This document shows positions 15,158 to 23,670 of a DNA stretch of 64,000 nucleotides, piece by piece (the first letter of the stretch is position 1; every line of letters starts with the position of its first letter). Under the pieces are notes generated by a model. The model made no database searches. It worked only from the letters and a program-made list of their open reading frames with translations, and had not been told where the DNA came from. This stretch comes from Mumia sp. zg.B17 (GTDB lineage Bacteria > Actinomycetota > Actinomycetes > Propionibacteriales > Nocardioidaceae), in the NCBI RefSeq assembly GCF_019550915.1, contig NZ_JAHWCI010000009.1, positions 1 to 64,000 on the forward strand, read 5' to 3'. The translations under genes and the position numbers were made by a program.

Positions 15158-15996
15158 GGGGCGGACGGGGCGCGGCCGGTGAGCGCCCGCACCTCCTCGG
15201 ACACCGCCTCCCAGCGCCGCTGGCGGATCGAGGCGAACAGCGACGCGTACGCGTAGGTCCACCACGGGTCCTCCCCGCTCGCGGCGAGCTCGGCACCGAA
15301 CGTCGTCGGGGGGACGTCGACGTACGAGACCGGCGTGCCCCAGGCCCGCTCCGCAACCTCGGCCACCTCCGCCATGCCGAGCGCCACCGGCCCGGTCACG
15401 TCGTGGGAGCGCCCCGTCGGCGTCGTCGCCAACGCGGCCAGGCAACGCGCCACGTCGTCTCGCGAGACCAGGGACACCTGCGCGTCGCCAGCGGGAAGCC
15501 GCAGCTCGCCGGACGGTCTCGCTCGCGCCACGAGACCGGCGAAGAACTCGGTGAAGATCGACGCACGCACGACCGACAGCCCACGGCCCGTACGGGCGAG
15601 CAGCTCCTCCGTCGTGCCGTTGGTGTAGGCGTAGCAGAACGGCGAGGAGAGGTCGACGTCCAGACCGGAGAGATACACGACGTGCGCGACGTCCGACGCC
15701 ACGATCGCCTCGACCACGTTGCGGTGGTGCGTCATCATCCGCGCCGCCTCGCCGTCGCTCGAGACGAAGACGAGCGTGTCGACGCCGACCAGCGCCGTCC
15801 GCAGGGAGTCGGGATCGTCGTAGTCAGCGTGGACGGACTGGACCTTCCCACCCCCGTCGTACGCCGGGGTGCGGGCGAGGGCGACCACCTCGTGCTCGGC
15901 GCTGCCCGCCAAGGCGCGCACCACCTGCCCACCGAGACGGCCGGTGGAACCCGTCACCGCGATCCGCGAGCGGGTCGCGGTGACGGGCGGCGACAT
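15145..15996 (-). CDS. NmrA-like NAD(P)-binding protein (atypical SDR)
   Basis: A 283-residue Rossmann protein. The dinucleotide motif is IAVTGSTGRLGGQVVRAL near residue 12-30, followed by an NmrA-like pattern (ADYDDPDSLRTALVGVDTLVFVSS) and VVYLSGLDVD; there is no Tyr-x3-Lys pair typical of active short-chain dehydrogenases. Relatives include NAD(P)H-sensing regulators and quinone-reductase-like proteins (QorB type). The ATG overlaps the permease stop by one base (TGATG), so it is the third gene of the nucleoside operon and probably translationally coupled. Its role with a phosphorylase and a nucleobase permease is unclear. The 3' end runs into the palindrome at 15089. Confidence 0.8.
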   Translation of the reverse strand: MSPPVTATRSRIAVTGSTGRLGGQVVRALAGSAEHEVVALARTPAYDGGGKVQSVHADYDDPDSLRTALVGVDTLVFVSSDGEAARMMTHHRNVVEAIVASDVAHVVYLSGLDVDLSSPFCYAYTNGTTEELLARTGRGLSVVRASIFTEFFAGLVARARPSGELRLPAGDAQVSLVSRDDVARCLAALATTPTGRSHDVTGPVALGMAEVAEVAERAWGTPVSYVDVPPTTFGAELAASGEDPWWTYAYASLFASIRQRRWEAVSEEVRALTGRAPSAPSPW

Positions 15997-17486
15997 CAGC
16001 GCCGCGCCTCCTGACGAGCGACCTGACCGCGCCCGGTGAGGAGGTAGCCCACGAAGCCGATCGCCAGCGCGGCGACGACACCGAGGTTCGCGAACGCCCA
16101 CTCGCCCTTCTTGCCGCCGAGCTGCAGCGGCTCCAGCAGGTAGCCCTGCCAGCCCAGCCAGTCGGCGTAGGTGTTCGTGACCATGCCCCAGCCGACGACG
16201 ACCGCGAGCAGGAACCACGCCACGGTCGGCACGTTCCACGCGCCGTACCGTCCGCGCGGGTCGTAGAGGTCGCGGTCGGCGTAGTCGCGGCGGCGCAGCG
16301 CGATGTCGGCGACGAAGATCCCCGCCCAGGCCGCGATCGGCACGGCGAGCGTGATGAGGAAGCCCTGGAACGGGCCGAAGAAGTCGTCGGCGATCCACAG
16401 GAAGTAGATCGTCCCGACCACCATGATCGCGCCGTCGATCGCCGCCGCGACCCATCGCGGCGTCTTCAGGCCGAGCGTGAGCAGCGCGAGGCCCGAGGAG
16501 TAGATGTCGAGCACCGCACCGCCGACCAGCCCGGCCAGCGCGACGAGGAAGAACGGCACGAGGTACCAGGTCGGCAGCAGCGTCACGAGCGTGCCGATCG
16601 GGTCGGCGCCGAGCGCCGCGAACAGCGCGGGATCGGACCCGGCGAGCAGCAGGCCGTAGAGGACCAGGAAGACCGGCGCGATCGCCCCGCCGAGGGTCGT
16701 CCAGAGGACCACGCCGCCGGCCGAGGCCGTACGGGGCAGGTAGCGGGAGTAGTCGGCGCCGGAGTTCACCCAGCTGATCCCGAACCCCGCGGTCGCGAAG
16801 ATCGCCAGTCCGATCACCGCGGCGGCACCGCCCGACGGCAGCGAGGTCACGGCATCCCAGTCGATGTCGTCGAACGTGAGCGCGACGTAGCCGACGGTCA
16901 GCACCGCGGTCGCGATGGTGATCCACACCTGCAGCTTCATGATCGTGTCGAACCCGAGGATGCCCGCGCCGATGACCACGGCGGCGGTGAGGACGAAGCC
17001 GAGGATCCGCGCCCCGTCGCCGCCTCCCCACCCGAGCTCCTCGATGACCGAGGCGCTGGCGAGCGCCGCGAGCGACACCAGCACCGTCTCCCAGCCGACG
17101 AGCAGCACGTACGAGACGGCGCTCGGCAGCGTGTTGCCGCGCACGCCGAACGCGGCGCGCGACAGCACCATCGTCGGTGCCGATCCGCGCTTGCCCGCGA
17201 TCGAGACGATCCCGACCAGGAGGAATGAGAGCACCGTCCCGATCAGCCCGGCGAAGAGCGCCTGCCAGAACGAGACCCCGAATCCGAGGAAGTACGCACC
17301 GTACGCAACACCGAAGACCGAGATGTTGGACGCGCACCACGGCCAGAACAGGGACCGTGGCGTGCCCTTGCGCTCGGACTCGTCGATGACGTTGATCCCG
17401 TTGGCCTCGATCGCGCTGGTCGGCGCACTGACCGGGGCGGCAGCCGGGAGGGGCTCGTGGCTTCTCGAGGGGGGTTCCATGGACAT
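15996..17486 (-). CDS. NCS1-family nucleobase permease (purine/cytosine type)
   Basis: A 496-residue membrane protein with about 12 transmembrane segments. Family signs are the N-terminal SLFWPWCASNISVFGVAYGAY region with its conserved polar residues in helix 1, LSRAAFGVRGNTLPS after helix 2, and GADYSRYLPRTAS in the central loop, where codB/Mhp1-like proteins have NADYSRYLP. It probably carries cytosine, a purine base or a hydantoin-like compound with sodium or protons. The ATG overlaps the phosphorylase stop by one base (TGATG), so a base released by or fed to the phosphorylase is the likely substrate. The exact substrate cannot be told. Confidence 0.88.
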   Translation of the reverse strand: MSMEPPSRSHEPLPAAAPVSAPTSAIEANGINVIDESERKGTPRSLFWPWCASNISVFGVAYGAYFLGFGVSFWQALFAGLIGTVLSFLLVGIVSIAGKRGSAPTMVLSRAAFGVRGNTLPSAVSYVLLVGWETVLVSLAALASASVIEELGWGGGDGARILGFVLTAAVVIGAGILGFDTIMKLQVWITIATAVLTVGYVALTFDDIDWDAVTSLPSGGAAAVIGLAIFATAGFGISWVNSGADYSRYLPRTASAGGVVLWTTLGGAIAPVFLVLYGLLLAGSDPALFAALGADPIGTLVTLLPTWYLVPFFLVALAGLVGGAVLDIYSSGLALLTLGLKTPRWVAAAIDGAIMVVGTIYFLWIADDFFGPFQGFLITLAVPIAAWAGIFVADIALRRRDYADRDLYDPRGRYGAWNVPTVAWFLLAVVVGWGMVTNTYADWLGWQGYLLEPLQLGGKKGEWAFANLGVVAALAIGFVGYLLTGRGQVARQEARR

Positions 17487-18313
17487 CAGTGCTCCTTCAG
17501 GAGTGTTGCGGCGAGGACTCGGCGGATCGTGGTGCCCAGACCGGTCGCCGCCTGCGCGGCGGCAGCCACCACGGCGTCGGGATCGGTGAGGACAGGGTGG
17601 TCACCGTGCTCGTCGAGCTCGGTGGTGGTGACGACGGAGATCCCGAGCAGCTCCATCCCGGCGGCGCGTGCGGCGATCGCCTCGAGGACGGTCGACATCC
17701 CGACGACGTCGGCCCCGACCGTGCGCAGGCCGCGGAGCTCGGCGACGGTCTGGAACTCGGGGCCGCGGAGCATCGCGTACGTTCCCTCGACCAGGCGAGG
17801 GTCGACGTCACGGGCGACCGCACGCAGCTGTGGCGACCAGCAGTCGGTGAGGTCGACGAAGTCGGCGCCGACGAGCGGCGAGACTGCGGCCAGGTCGAGG
17901 TGGTCGGCGATCAGCATGCCCGTCCCGGTCGGCCACTCGGGCCGGAGGGAGCCGTTGGCGTTGGTGAGGACGCAGATCCGGGCGCCGCAGGCCGCCGCCG
18001 TCCGTACGCCGTGGGCGACCGCCGCGGGCCCGTGGCCCTCGTAGAGGTGGGTGCGCCCGCTCAGCACGAGGACGTGCGCGACGTCCCCGGACCCGGCGGT
18101 CAATGGGATCGAGGCGACCTGACCCGCGTGCCCGGGTGCCGCCGGCGGGAAGAATCCTGGGAGGTCGGCTGCCGGCACCTGCCAGCTCGGGGTGCCGATG
18201 ACGTCGACCGCACCGGTCCATCCCGACCCGAGGACGACGGCGGCGTCGTGCCGCTCCACCCCGCTCGCCGAGATGATCCGGCTCGCCGCCGACAGAGCGG
18301 CCTCGTCACGCAT
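17486..18313 (-). CDS. Purine nucleoside phosphorylase, trimeric type, with altered base-binding residues
   Basis: A 275-residue member of the PNP/MTAP family, which splits nucleosides with phosphate into base and ribose-1-phosphate. Phosphate-site motifs are present: VVLGSGWTGAV near residue 30, LSGRTHLYEGHGP near 85-95, and VGMSTVLEAIAARAAG. The two residues that read the purine base differ from classical PNPs: Glu in the FET motif is Gln (RGPEFQTVAE, near 184), and the Asn of VTN is Thr (VVTTTEL, near 228). Specificity may therefore not be inosine/guanosine. ATG at 18313 was chosen for length (family about 268); the longer frame lacks homology. It is the first gene of the operon with permease and NmrA-like protein. 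Confidence 0.85.
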   Translation of the reverse strand: MRDEAALSAASRIISASGVERHDAAVVLGSGWTGAVDVIGTPSWQVPAADLPGFFPPAAPGHAGQVASIPLTAGSGDVAHVLVLSGRTHLYEGHGPAAVAHGVRTAAACGARICVLTNANGSLRPEWPTGTGMLIADHLDLAAVSPLVGADFVDLTDCWSPQLRAVARDVDPRLVEGTYAMLRGPEFQTVAELRGLRTVGADVVGMSTVLEAIAARAAGMELLGISVVTTTELDEHGDHPVLTDPDAVVAAAAQAATGLGTTIRRVLAATLLKEH

Positions 18314-18444
18314 GGACGAATCTTGGCACGCGCGCGCCTCGCGCGGGGAACAGCGGGCGACGACGCAGGTGCCCCATAAATCCTCGCCTAAACGCACGAA
18401 AAATAGGAGCACTTCCGGTCTAGACGTGCGTGCCCGCCAATGCC

Positions 18445-18558
18445 TAAGTTGGGCCGCGGTGCGTCTCGTTCCCCCCCACAACCATCTGTGGGACAGGGCG
18501 ACGCGTTCACCCCGGGCCAGTCCGGCCCGTCCCACCGTTGCATGAAGGGGAGAAGTCT
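18445..18558 (+). promoter_or_regulatory. Promoter and structured leader of protease gene 1
   Basis: TAAGTT (18445-18450) in the context CCTAAGTTGGG is a TANNNT -10 element; the same context (CCTAGGTTGGG) stands at the equivalent distance before the second protease. The leader of about 100 bases contains a hairpin CCCACA/TGTGGG near 18475-18492, a GGGCC/GGCCC hairpin near 18514-18528, and then the ribosome site GAAGGGGAGAAG before the TTG start. Confidence 0.5.
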
Positions 18559-20991
18559 TTGAGACGTCTCAGCACTGCACTCGTCACCCTCGGCGTCGCG
18601 GCCTCGTTCGGCGCCGTCTACGCCGCACCAGGATCCGCCGAACCCGCTCCGCCGGTCACCGCTGCGGACCGCACCGGCAAGGCCCACGAGCTGCCCAACC
18701 CGCTCGAGGACAAGCGACGGGCTCTCCGCGAGGAGGCCATCACGTCGGTCGTCAACGGCGAGGCGAAGCCCGTCACCAAGAACGGCTCCAAGGTCGTCAA
18801 GGTCGGCAAGTCGTACGCGCCCGCCGACGCCGCCGCCCAGAAGACCAAGAAGGGCCGCAAGGCCCTCGCAGCGGCCAAGGGCCCCAAGGCCCAGAAGCAG
18901 GACCAGTACGTCGAGCTCTCCCAGGAGCGGGCCGACAAGGTCTTCGTCATCCTCGCCGAGTTCGGCGACCAGCGTCACCCGGACTACCCCGACGACGGCT
19001 GGGACGACTTCGACCCCGACGTCGCCGAGCCGCAGCGCTTCGACGGCCCGCTGGTCAACCAGATCCCCGAGCCCGACCGGACCAAGGACAACTCCACGGT
19101 CTGGCAGCCGAACTACGACCGCCAGCACTACCAGGACATCTACTTCGGCGACGGCAAGGGCGACGAGTCGGTGAAGACGTACTACGAGGCGCAGTCCTCG
19201 GGTCGCTACACCGTCGACGGCACCGTGTCGGACTGGGTGAAGGTCCCGTACAACGAGGCGCGCTACGGCCGTACGACCGCTGACGAGAACGGCGATCCCG
19301 ACGAGTCCAACGCGTGGGAGCTGATCCGCGACGCCGTCACAGCGTGGGTCGCGGACCAGGAGGCCCAGGGCCGCACGGACGCCCAGATCAAGGCCGACCT
19401 GGCGTCGTACGACGAGTACGACCGCTACGACTTCGACGGCGACGGCAACTTCAACGAGCCCGACGGCTACATCGACCACTTCCAGATCGTGCACGCCGGT
19501 GGCGACGAGGCCGACGGCGACCCGATCTACGGCGGGGACGCCCTGTGGTCGCACCGCTGGTACGCCTTCGGCACCGATGCCGGACTCACCGGACCCGAGC
19601 AGAACCCGCTCGGCGGCGCCGAGATCGGCGACACCGGCTTCTGGGTCGGTGACTACACGCTGCAGCCGGAGAACGGCGGACTGTCGGTCTTCGTCCACGA
19701 GTACGGCCACGACCTCGGTCTTCCGGATGCGTACGACACCTCCGGCAAGGGCGACAACTCCAACGAGTACTGGACGCTGATGGCGCAGAGCCGCCTCAAC
19801 GACGCCGGCGAGCCGCTCGGCACGCGCCCGGGCGACCTCGGCGCGTGGGAGAAGCTCCAGCTCGGCTGGCTCGACTACGAGGCGGTCGGCTACAAGCAGT
19901 CCAAGAAGCTCGACCTCGGCCCGCAGGAGTGGAACTCCGACAAGGCCCAGGGTGCGGTCGTCGTGCTGCCCAAGAAGCGGGTCGAGCTCAACAACGGCGC
20001 TCCGGCGTCGGGTCAGAACCAGTTCTTCTCCGGCTCCGGTGACGACCTGGCGAACTCGATGACGACGGAGATCGACCTCACCGGCAAGGCGTCGGCCGCC
20101 TTCACGGCCAAGGCCCGGTTCTCGATCGAGGCAGGCTACGACTACGCGTACTTCCAGGCGTCCACCGACGGCGGGAAGACGTGGAAGGCGCTCGCCGGCA
20201 CGATCGACGGGGCTGCGTACGGAACCGACTCGTCGGGCACCCCGGCGCTGTCGGGCGAGCACCCCGCCTGGGGCAACGTCTCCGTCCCGCTCGACGCCTA
20301 CGCCGGCCAGAAGATCCTCTTCCGGTCGTACTACAAGACCGACGGCGGTCTCGCCAAGGCCGGTCTGTTCCTCGACGACATCGTGGTGACTGCCGACGGA
20401 GCCACGATCCTCTCCGACGGCGCCGAGAGCGGTGCCGGCCCGTGGACGTTCGTGGGCTACAGCATCGTCGCCGCGACGACGTCGCGGGACTACGACAACT
20501 ACTACGTGATGGGCCACCGGTCCTACGTCGGGTACGACAAGTACCTGCAGACCGGCCCGTACAACTTCGGCTTCATGAACACCAAGCCGGACTGGGTCGA
20601 GCACTACCGCTACGGCCAGGGCCTCCTCATCTCGTACTGGGACACGTCGGTGCGTGACAACAACACGACCGACCACCCCGGCCAGGGCCGCAACCTGCCG
20701 ATCGACGCCCACCCGGAGCCGATCATCAACATCGCGACCGGCGCCCCGTGGAGGGCTCGCATCCAGGTCTACGACGCGCCGTTCGGGCTCATCAAGGCCG
20801 ACTCGATGACGCTGCACACCAACGGCAAGCCCAGCTACATCCGGGCACAGCCGGCGCAGCCGACCTTCAACGACACCAAGAAGTACTGGTACGCCGAGCT
20901 CCCGAGCCACGGCGTCAAGCTGCCTGCGGTGGGCGTGAAGATCAAGGTGCAGAAGCAGGAAGGCACCTCGATGAGGATCAAGATCAACTGA
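18559..20991 (+). CDS. Secreted M6 metalloprotease (immune inhibitor A family), copy 1
   Basis: An 810-residue exported zinc protease. Order: signal peptide (MRRLSTALVTLGVAASFGAV), propeptide-like region starting with a conserved ELPNPLEDKRRALREEAI segment, M6 catalytic domain with the zinc motif HEYGHDLGLPD near residue 379, then a carbohydrate-binding-like/MAM-like beta domain and the C-terminal LQTGPYNFGFMNTKPDWVEH region. Aspartate-rich DFDGDGNFNEPDGY may bind calcium. The start is a TTG in both copies: SD-like AAGGGGAG is 6-10 bases upstream, and it exposes the signal peptide; an upstream TTG at 18538 would add 7 residues. It is followed by a tandem paralogue. Likely role: degradation of extracellular protein. 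Confidence 0.9.
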   Translation: MRRLSTALVTLGVAASFGAVYAAPGSAEPAPPVTAADRTGKAHELPNPLEDKRRALREEAITSVVNGEAKPVTKNGSKVVKVGKSYAPADAAAQKTKKGRKALAAAKGPKAQKQDQYVELSQERADKVFVILAEFGDQRHPDYPDDGWDDFDPDVAEPQRFDGPLVNQIPEPDRTKDNSTVWQPNYDRQHYQDIYFGDGKGDESVKTYYEAQSSGRYTVDGTVSDWVKVPYNEARYGRTTADENGDPDESNAWELIRDAVTAWVADQEAQGRTDAQIKADLASYDEYDRYDFDGDGNFNEPDGYIDHFQIVHAGGDEADGDPIYGGDALWSHRWYAFGTDAGLTGPEQNPLGGAEIGDTGFWVGDYTLQPENGGLSVFVHEYGHDLGLPDAYDTSGKGDNSNEYWTLMAQSRLNDAGEPLGTRPGDLGAWEKLQLGWLDYEAVGYKQSKKLDLGPQEWNSDKAQGAVVVLPKKRVELNNGAPASGQNQFFSGSGDDLANSMTTEIDLTGKASAAFTAKARFSIEAGYDYAYFQASTDGGKTWKALAGTIDGAAYGTDSSGTPALSGEHPAWGNVSVPLDAYAGQKILFRSYYKTDGGLAKAGLFLDDIVVTADGATILSDGAESGAGPWTFVGYSIVAATTSRDYDNYYVMGHRSYVGYDKYLQTGPYNFGFMNTKPDWVEHYRYGQGLLISYWDTSVRDNNTTDHPGQGRNLPIDAHPEPIINIATGAPWRARIQVYDAPFGLIKADSMTLHTNGKPSYIRAQPAQPTFNDTKKYWYAELPSHGVKLPAVGVKIKVQKQEGTSMRIKIN

Positions 20992-21013
20992 TCTCCTCGT
21001 CATGAGCACGGAA

Positions 21014-21042
21014 GGGCCCCGGGGGTGATCCCCCCGGGGCCC
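21014..21042 (+). terminator. Terminator hairpin between the two proteases
   Basis: Arms GGGCCCCGGGGG (21014-21025) and CCCCCGGGGCCC (21031-21042) form 12 GC pairs with a 5-base loop, 23 bases after the first protease stop. There is no U-tract, as is common for actinobacterial terminators. Two TCTCCGTCCC repeats follow. Confidence 0.75.
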
Positions 21043-21107
21043 TCTCCGTCCCCTCTCCGTCCCCGCTCCGAGCCTTGTCCCGTGTGGCCGGAGCACGTGA
21101 TCGCTCC

Positions 21108-21225
21108 TAGGTTGGGTGGCAGAGCGGGCGTCGTCTCCCCGGGTGATCACCCATCACGTCGCGGGGACCGCGCGGGCTCGCCGGACCGATCGGTCCGGCT
21201 CCGTTGCACGAAGGGGAGAGAAGTC
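21108..21225 (+). promoter_or_regulatory. Promoter and leader of protease gene 2, with an 18-base palindrome
   Basis: TAGGTT (21108-21113) in CCTAGGTTGGG matches the copy-1 promoter. The leader of about 110 bases ends with ACGAAGGGGAGAGAAGTC before the TTG at 21226, close to the copy-1 ribosome site. At 21181-21198 there is a perfect palindrome, CCGGACCGATCGGTCCGG. Its 12-base core GACCGATCGGTC is identical to the core of the phenylacetate operator at 43111-43122. It could be a leader hairpin or an operator. Confidence 0.5.
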
Positions 21226-23604
21226 TTGAGACGTCTCAGCACGGCACTCATCACCCTCGGCATGGCGGCCTCTTTCGGGGCCGCCTTCGCGTCACCGGGA
21301 ACGGCGTCCTCGGCGCCCCCGGTCAACGCGGCCGCCACGACCAGCAAGGACCACGAGCTCCCCAACCCGCTCGAGGACAAGCGACGGGCTCTCCGCGAGG
21401 AGGCGATCACCTCGGTCGTCAACGGCGAGGCGAAGCCCGTCACCAAGAACGGCTCCGAGGTCGTCAAGGTCGGGACGTCGTTGTCGCCGGCCGACGCCGC
21501 CGCCCAGACCACCGTGCGTGGTCGTGAGGCACTCGCCGACGACGGGGACCACGACCAGTACGTCGAGCTGTCGCAGGAGCGGGCCGACAAGGTCTTCGTG
21601 ATCCTCGCCGAGTTCGGCGACCAGCGTCACCCGGACTTCCCCGACGACGACTGGTCGCGCTACGGCACGGTCAAGCCGCAACGGTTCGACGGGCCGCAGG
21701 TCAACCAGATCCCCGAGCCGGACCGCACCCAGGACAACTCCACGAACTGGCAGCCGGACTACGACCGTCAGCACTACCAGGACATCTACTTCGGTGAGGA
21801 CCAGGAGTCGGTGAAGACGTACTACGAGGCGCAGTCCTCGGGTCGCTACACCGTCGACGGCACCGTGTCGGACTGGGTGAAGGTCCCCTACAACCAGGCC
21901 CGCTACGGTCGCGTCACCGCCAACACGTGGGACCTCATCCGTGACGCGCTCACCGCCTGGGTCGCCGACCAGCAGGCCAAGGGGCGCACCGACGCGCAGA
22001 TCAAGGCCGACCTGGCGTCGTACGACGTCTACGACCGCTACGACTTCGACGGCGACGGCGACTTCAACGAGCCCGACGGCTACATCGACCACTTCCAGAT
22101 CGTGCACGCCGGTGGCGACGAGGCCGACGGCGACCCGCTCTATGCGGGAGACGCGATCTGGTCGCACCGCTGGTACGCGTTCCGGACCGACGTCGGCAGC
22201 ACCGGCCCTCCGCAGAACCGGCTCGGGGGCACCCAGATCGGCTCGACCGGCATCTGGGTCGGCGACTACACGATCCAGCCCGAGAACGGTGGTCTGTCGG
22301 TCTTCGTCCACGAGTACGGCCACGACCTGGGTCTGCCCGACGCCTACGACACGACCAGCAAGGGCGACAACTCCAACGAGTACTGGACGTTGATGGCGCA
22401 GAGCCGACTCAACGGCGCCGGCGAGCCGCTCGGCACCCGTCCGGGCGACCTCGGCGCGTGGGAGAAGCTCCAGCTCGGCTGGCTCGACTACGAAGCCGTC
22501 GCCTCCACGCAGACCAAGCGGCTCGACCTCGGCCCGCAGGAGTGGAACTCCGACAAGGCCCAGGGTGCGGTCGTCGTCCTGCCCAAGAAGCCCGTCGAGG
22601 AGAGCAACGGTCCGGCGCCCACCGGCACCAAGCAGTTCTGGTCCGGGTCGGGCAACAACCTGGAGAACGCGATGACCACCGCGATCGACCTGACCGGCAA
22701 GACGTCGGCGAGGTTCGATGCGAGGGTGCGCTTCTCCATCGAGAAGGGCTACGACTTCGCGTACTTCCAGGCGTCCACCGACGGCGGGAAGACCTGGACG
22801 TCGCTGCCTGGCACGCTCGACGCCAAGCCGTACGGGACGGACACCGACGGCAACCCGGCGCTCGACGGCAACCACCCTGCGTGGGGGCCGGTCACGGTGC
22901 CGCTCGATGCGTACGCGGGCCAGAAGATCCTCTTCCGGTCCTCCTACACGACCGACGCCGCGACCGTGGGCTCCGGTCTGTTCCTTGACGAGATCGCGGT
23001 GACCGCGGACGGGGCGACCGTCCTGTCCGACGGGGCCGAGAACGGTGCCGGGCCGTGGACGTTCAGGGGCTACAGCATCGTCGGCGCGACCACGACGAGG
23101 GAGTACGACAACTACTACGTGATGGGCCACCGGTCCTACGTCGGCTATGACACGTACCTCCAGACCGGCCCGTACAACTTCGGCTTCATGAACACCAAGC
23201 CGGACTGGGTCGAGCACTACCGCTACGGCCAGGGGCTGCTCATCTCGTACTGGGACACGTCGATCGCCAACAACAACACGACCGACCACCCCGGCCAGGG
23301 CCGCAACCTGCCGATCGACGCCCACCCGGAGCCGATCATCAACATCACCACCGGGGCTCCGTGGCGGGCTCGCATCCAGGTCTACGACGCACCGTTCGGT
23401 CTGATCAAGGCCGATTCGATGACGCTGCACACCAACGGCAAGCCCAGCTACATCCGCGCACAACCGGCTCAACCGGTCTTCGACGACACCAAGAAGTACT
23501 GGTACGAGGAGCTGCCGAACCACGGCGTCAAGCTCCCCGCCGTCGGCGTCCGGGTGAAGGTCCTCCAGCAGGAGGGCACCTCGATGAGGATCAGGGTCAA
23601 CTGA
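21226..23604 (+). CDS. Secreted M6 metalloprotease (immune inhibitor A family), copy 2
   Basis: A 792-residue paralogue of the preceding gene with the same domain order: signal peptide (MRRLSTALITLGMAASFGAA), ELPNPLEDKRRALREEAI region, catalytic HEYGHDLGLPD near residue 362, and a nearly identical C-terminal 250 residues. It differs mainly by missing the lysine-rich KTKKGRKALAAAKGPKAQKQ insert after residue 90 and by short deletions in the YGRTTADENGDPDE region. Long stretches are identical at DNA level, which suggests recent duplication or gene conversion. The start was set at TTG 21226 by analogy and by the AAGGGGAGAG ribosome site. Two copies with separate promoters may be regulated differently. 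Confidence 0.9.
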   Translation: MRRLSTALITLGMAASFGAAFASPGTASSAPPVNAAATTSKDHELPNPLEDKRRALREEAITSVVNGEAKPVTKNGSEVVKVGTSLSPADAAAQTTVRGREALADDGDHDQYVELSQERADKVFVILAEFGDQRHPDFPDDDWSRYGTVKPQRFDGPQVNQIPEPDRTQDNSTNWQPDYDRQHYQDIYFGEDQESVKTYYEAQSSGRYTVDGTVSDWVKVPYNQARYGRVTANTWDLIRDALTAWVADQQAKGRTDAQIKADLASYDVYDRYDFDGDGDFNEPDGYIDHFQIVHAGGDEADGDPLYAGDAIWSHRWYAFRTDVGSTGPPQNRLGGTQIGSTGIWVGDYTIQPENGGLSVFVHEYGHDLGLPDAYDTTSKGDNSNEYWTLMAQSRLNGAGEPLGTRPGDLGAWEKLQLGWLDYEAVASTQTKRLDLGPQEWNSDKAQGAVVVLPKKPVEESNGPAPTGTKQFWSGSGNNLENAMTTAIDLTGKTSARFDARVRFSIEKGYDFAYFQASTDGGKTWTSLPGTLDAKPYGTDTDGNPALDGNHPAWGPVTVPLDAYAGQKILFRSSYTTDAATVGSGLFLDEIAVTADGATVLSDGAENGAGPWTFRGYSIVGATTTREYDNYYVMGHRSYVGYDTYLQTGPYNFGFMNTKPDWVEHYRYGQGLLISYWDTSIANNNTTDHPGQGRNLPIDAHPEPIINITTGAPWRARIQVYDAPFGLIKADSMTLHTNGKPSYIRAQPAQPVFDDTKKYWYEELPNHGVKLPAVGVRVKVLQQEGTSMRIRVN

Positions 23605-23619
23605 TCGCAGCGTGAGTGC

Positions 23620-23655
23620 GGAGGGCCCGGGGCGAGAGATCGCCCCGGGCCCTCC
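23620..23655. terminator. Bidirectional terminator hairpin
   Basis: Fifteen-base perfect arms, GGAGGGCCCGGGGCG (23620-23634) and its complement (23641-23655), loop AGAGAT. It lies between the second protease (plus) and the MFS gene (minus), whose stops are 15 bases away on each side. Confidence 0.85.
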
Positions 23656-23670
23656 GTAGCTGTGCCGTGC

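Noticed and set aside
21292-23523. 743-codon open frame on the minus strand, and others as long as 920 codons antisense to the proteases, nuclease and paaZ
   Set aside because: They mirror real genes in a high-GC genome where the antisense frame rarely meets stops. They have Arg/Val/Asp-rich compositions without domains, no signal peptide and no ribosome sites.
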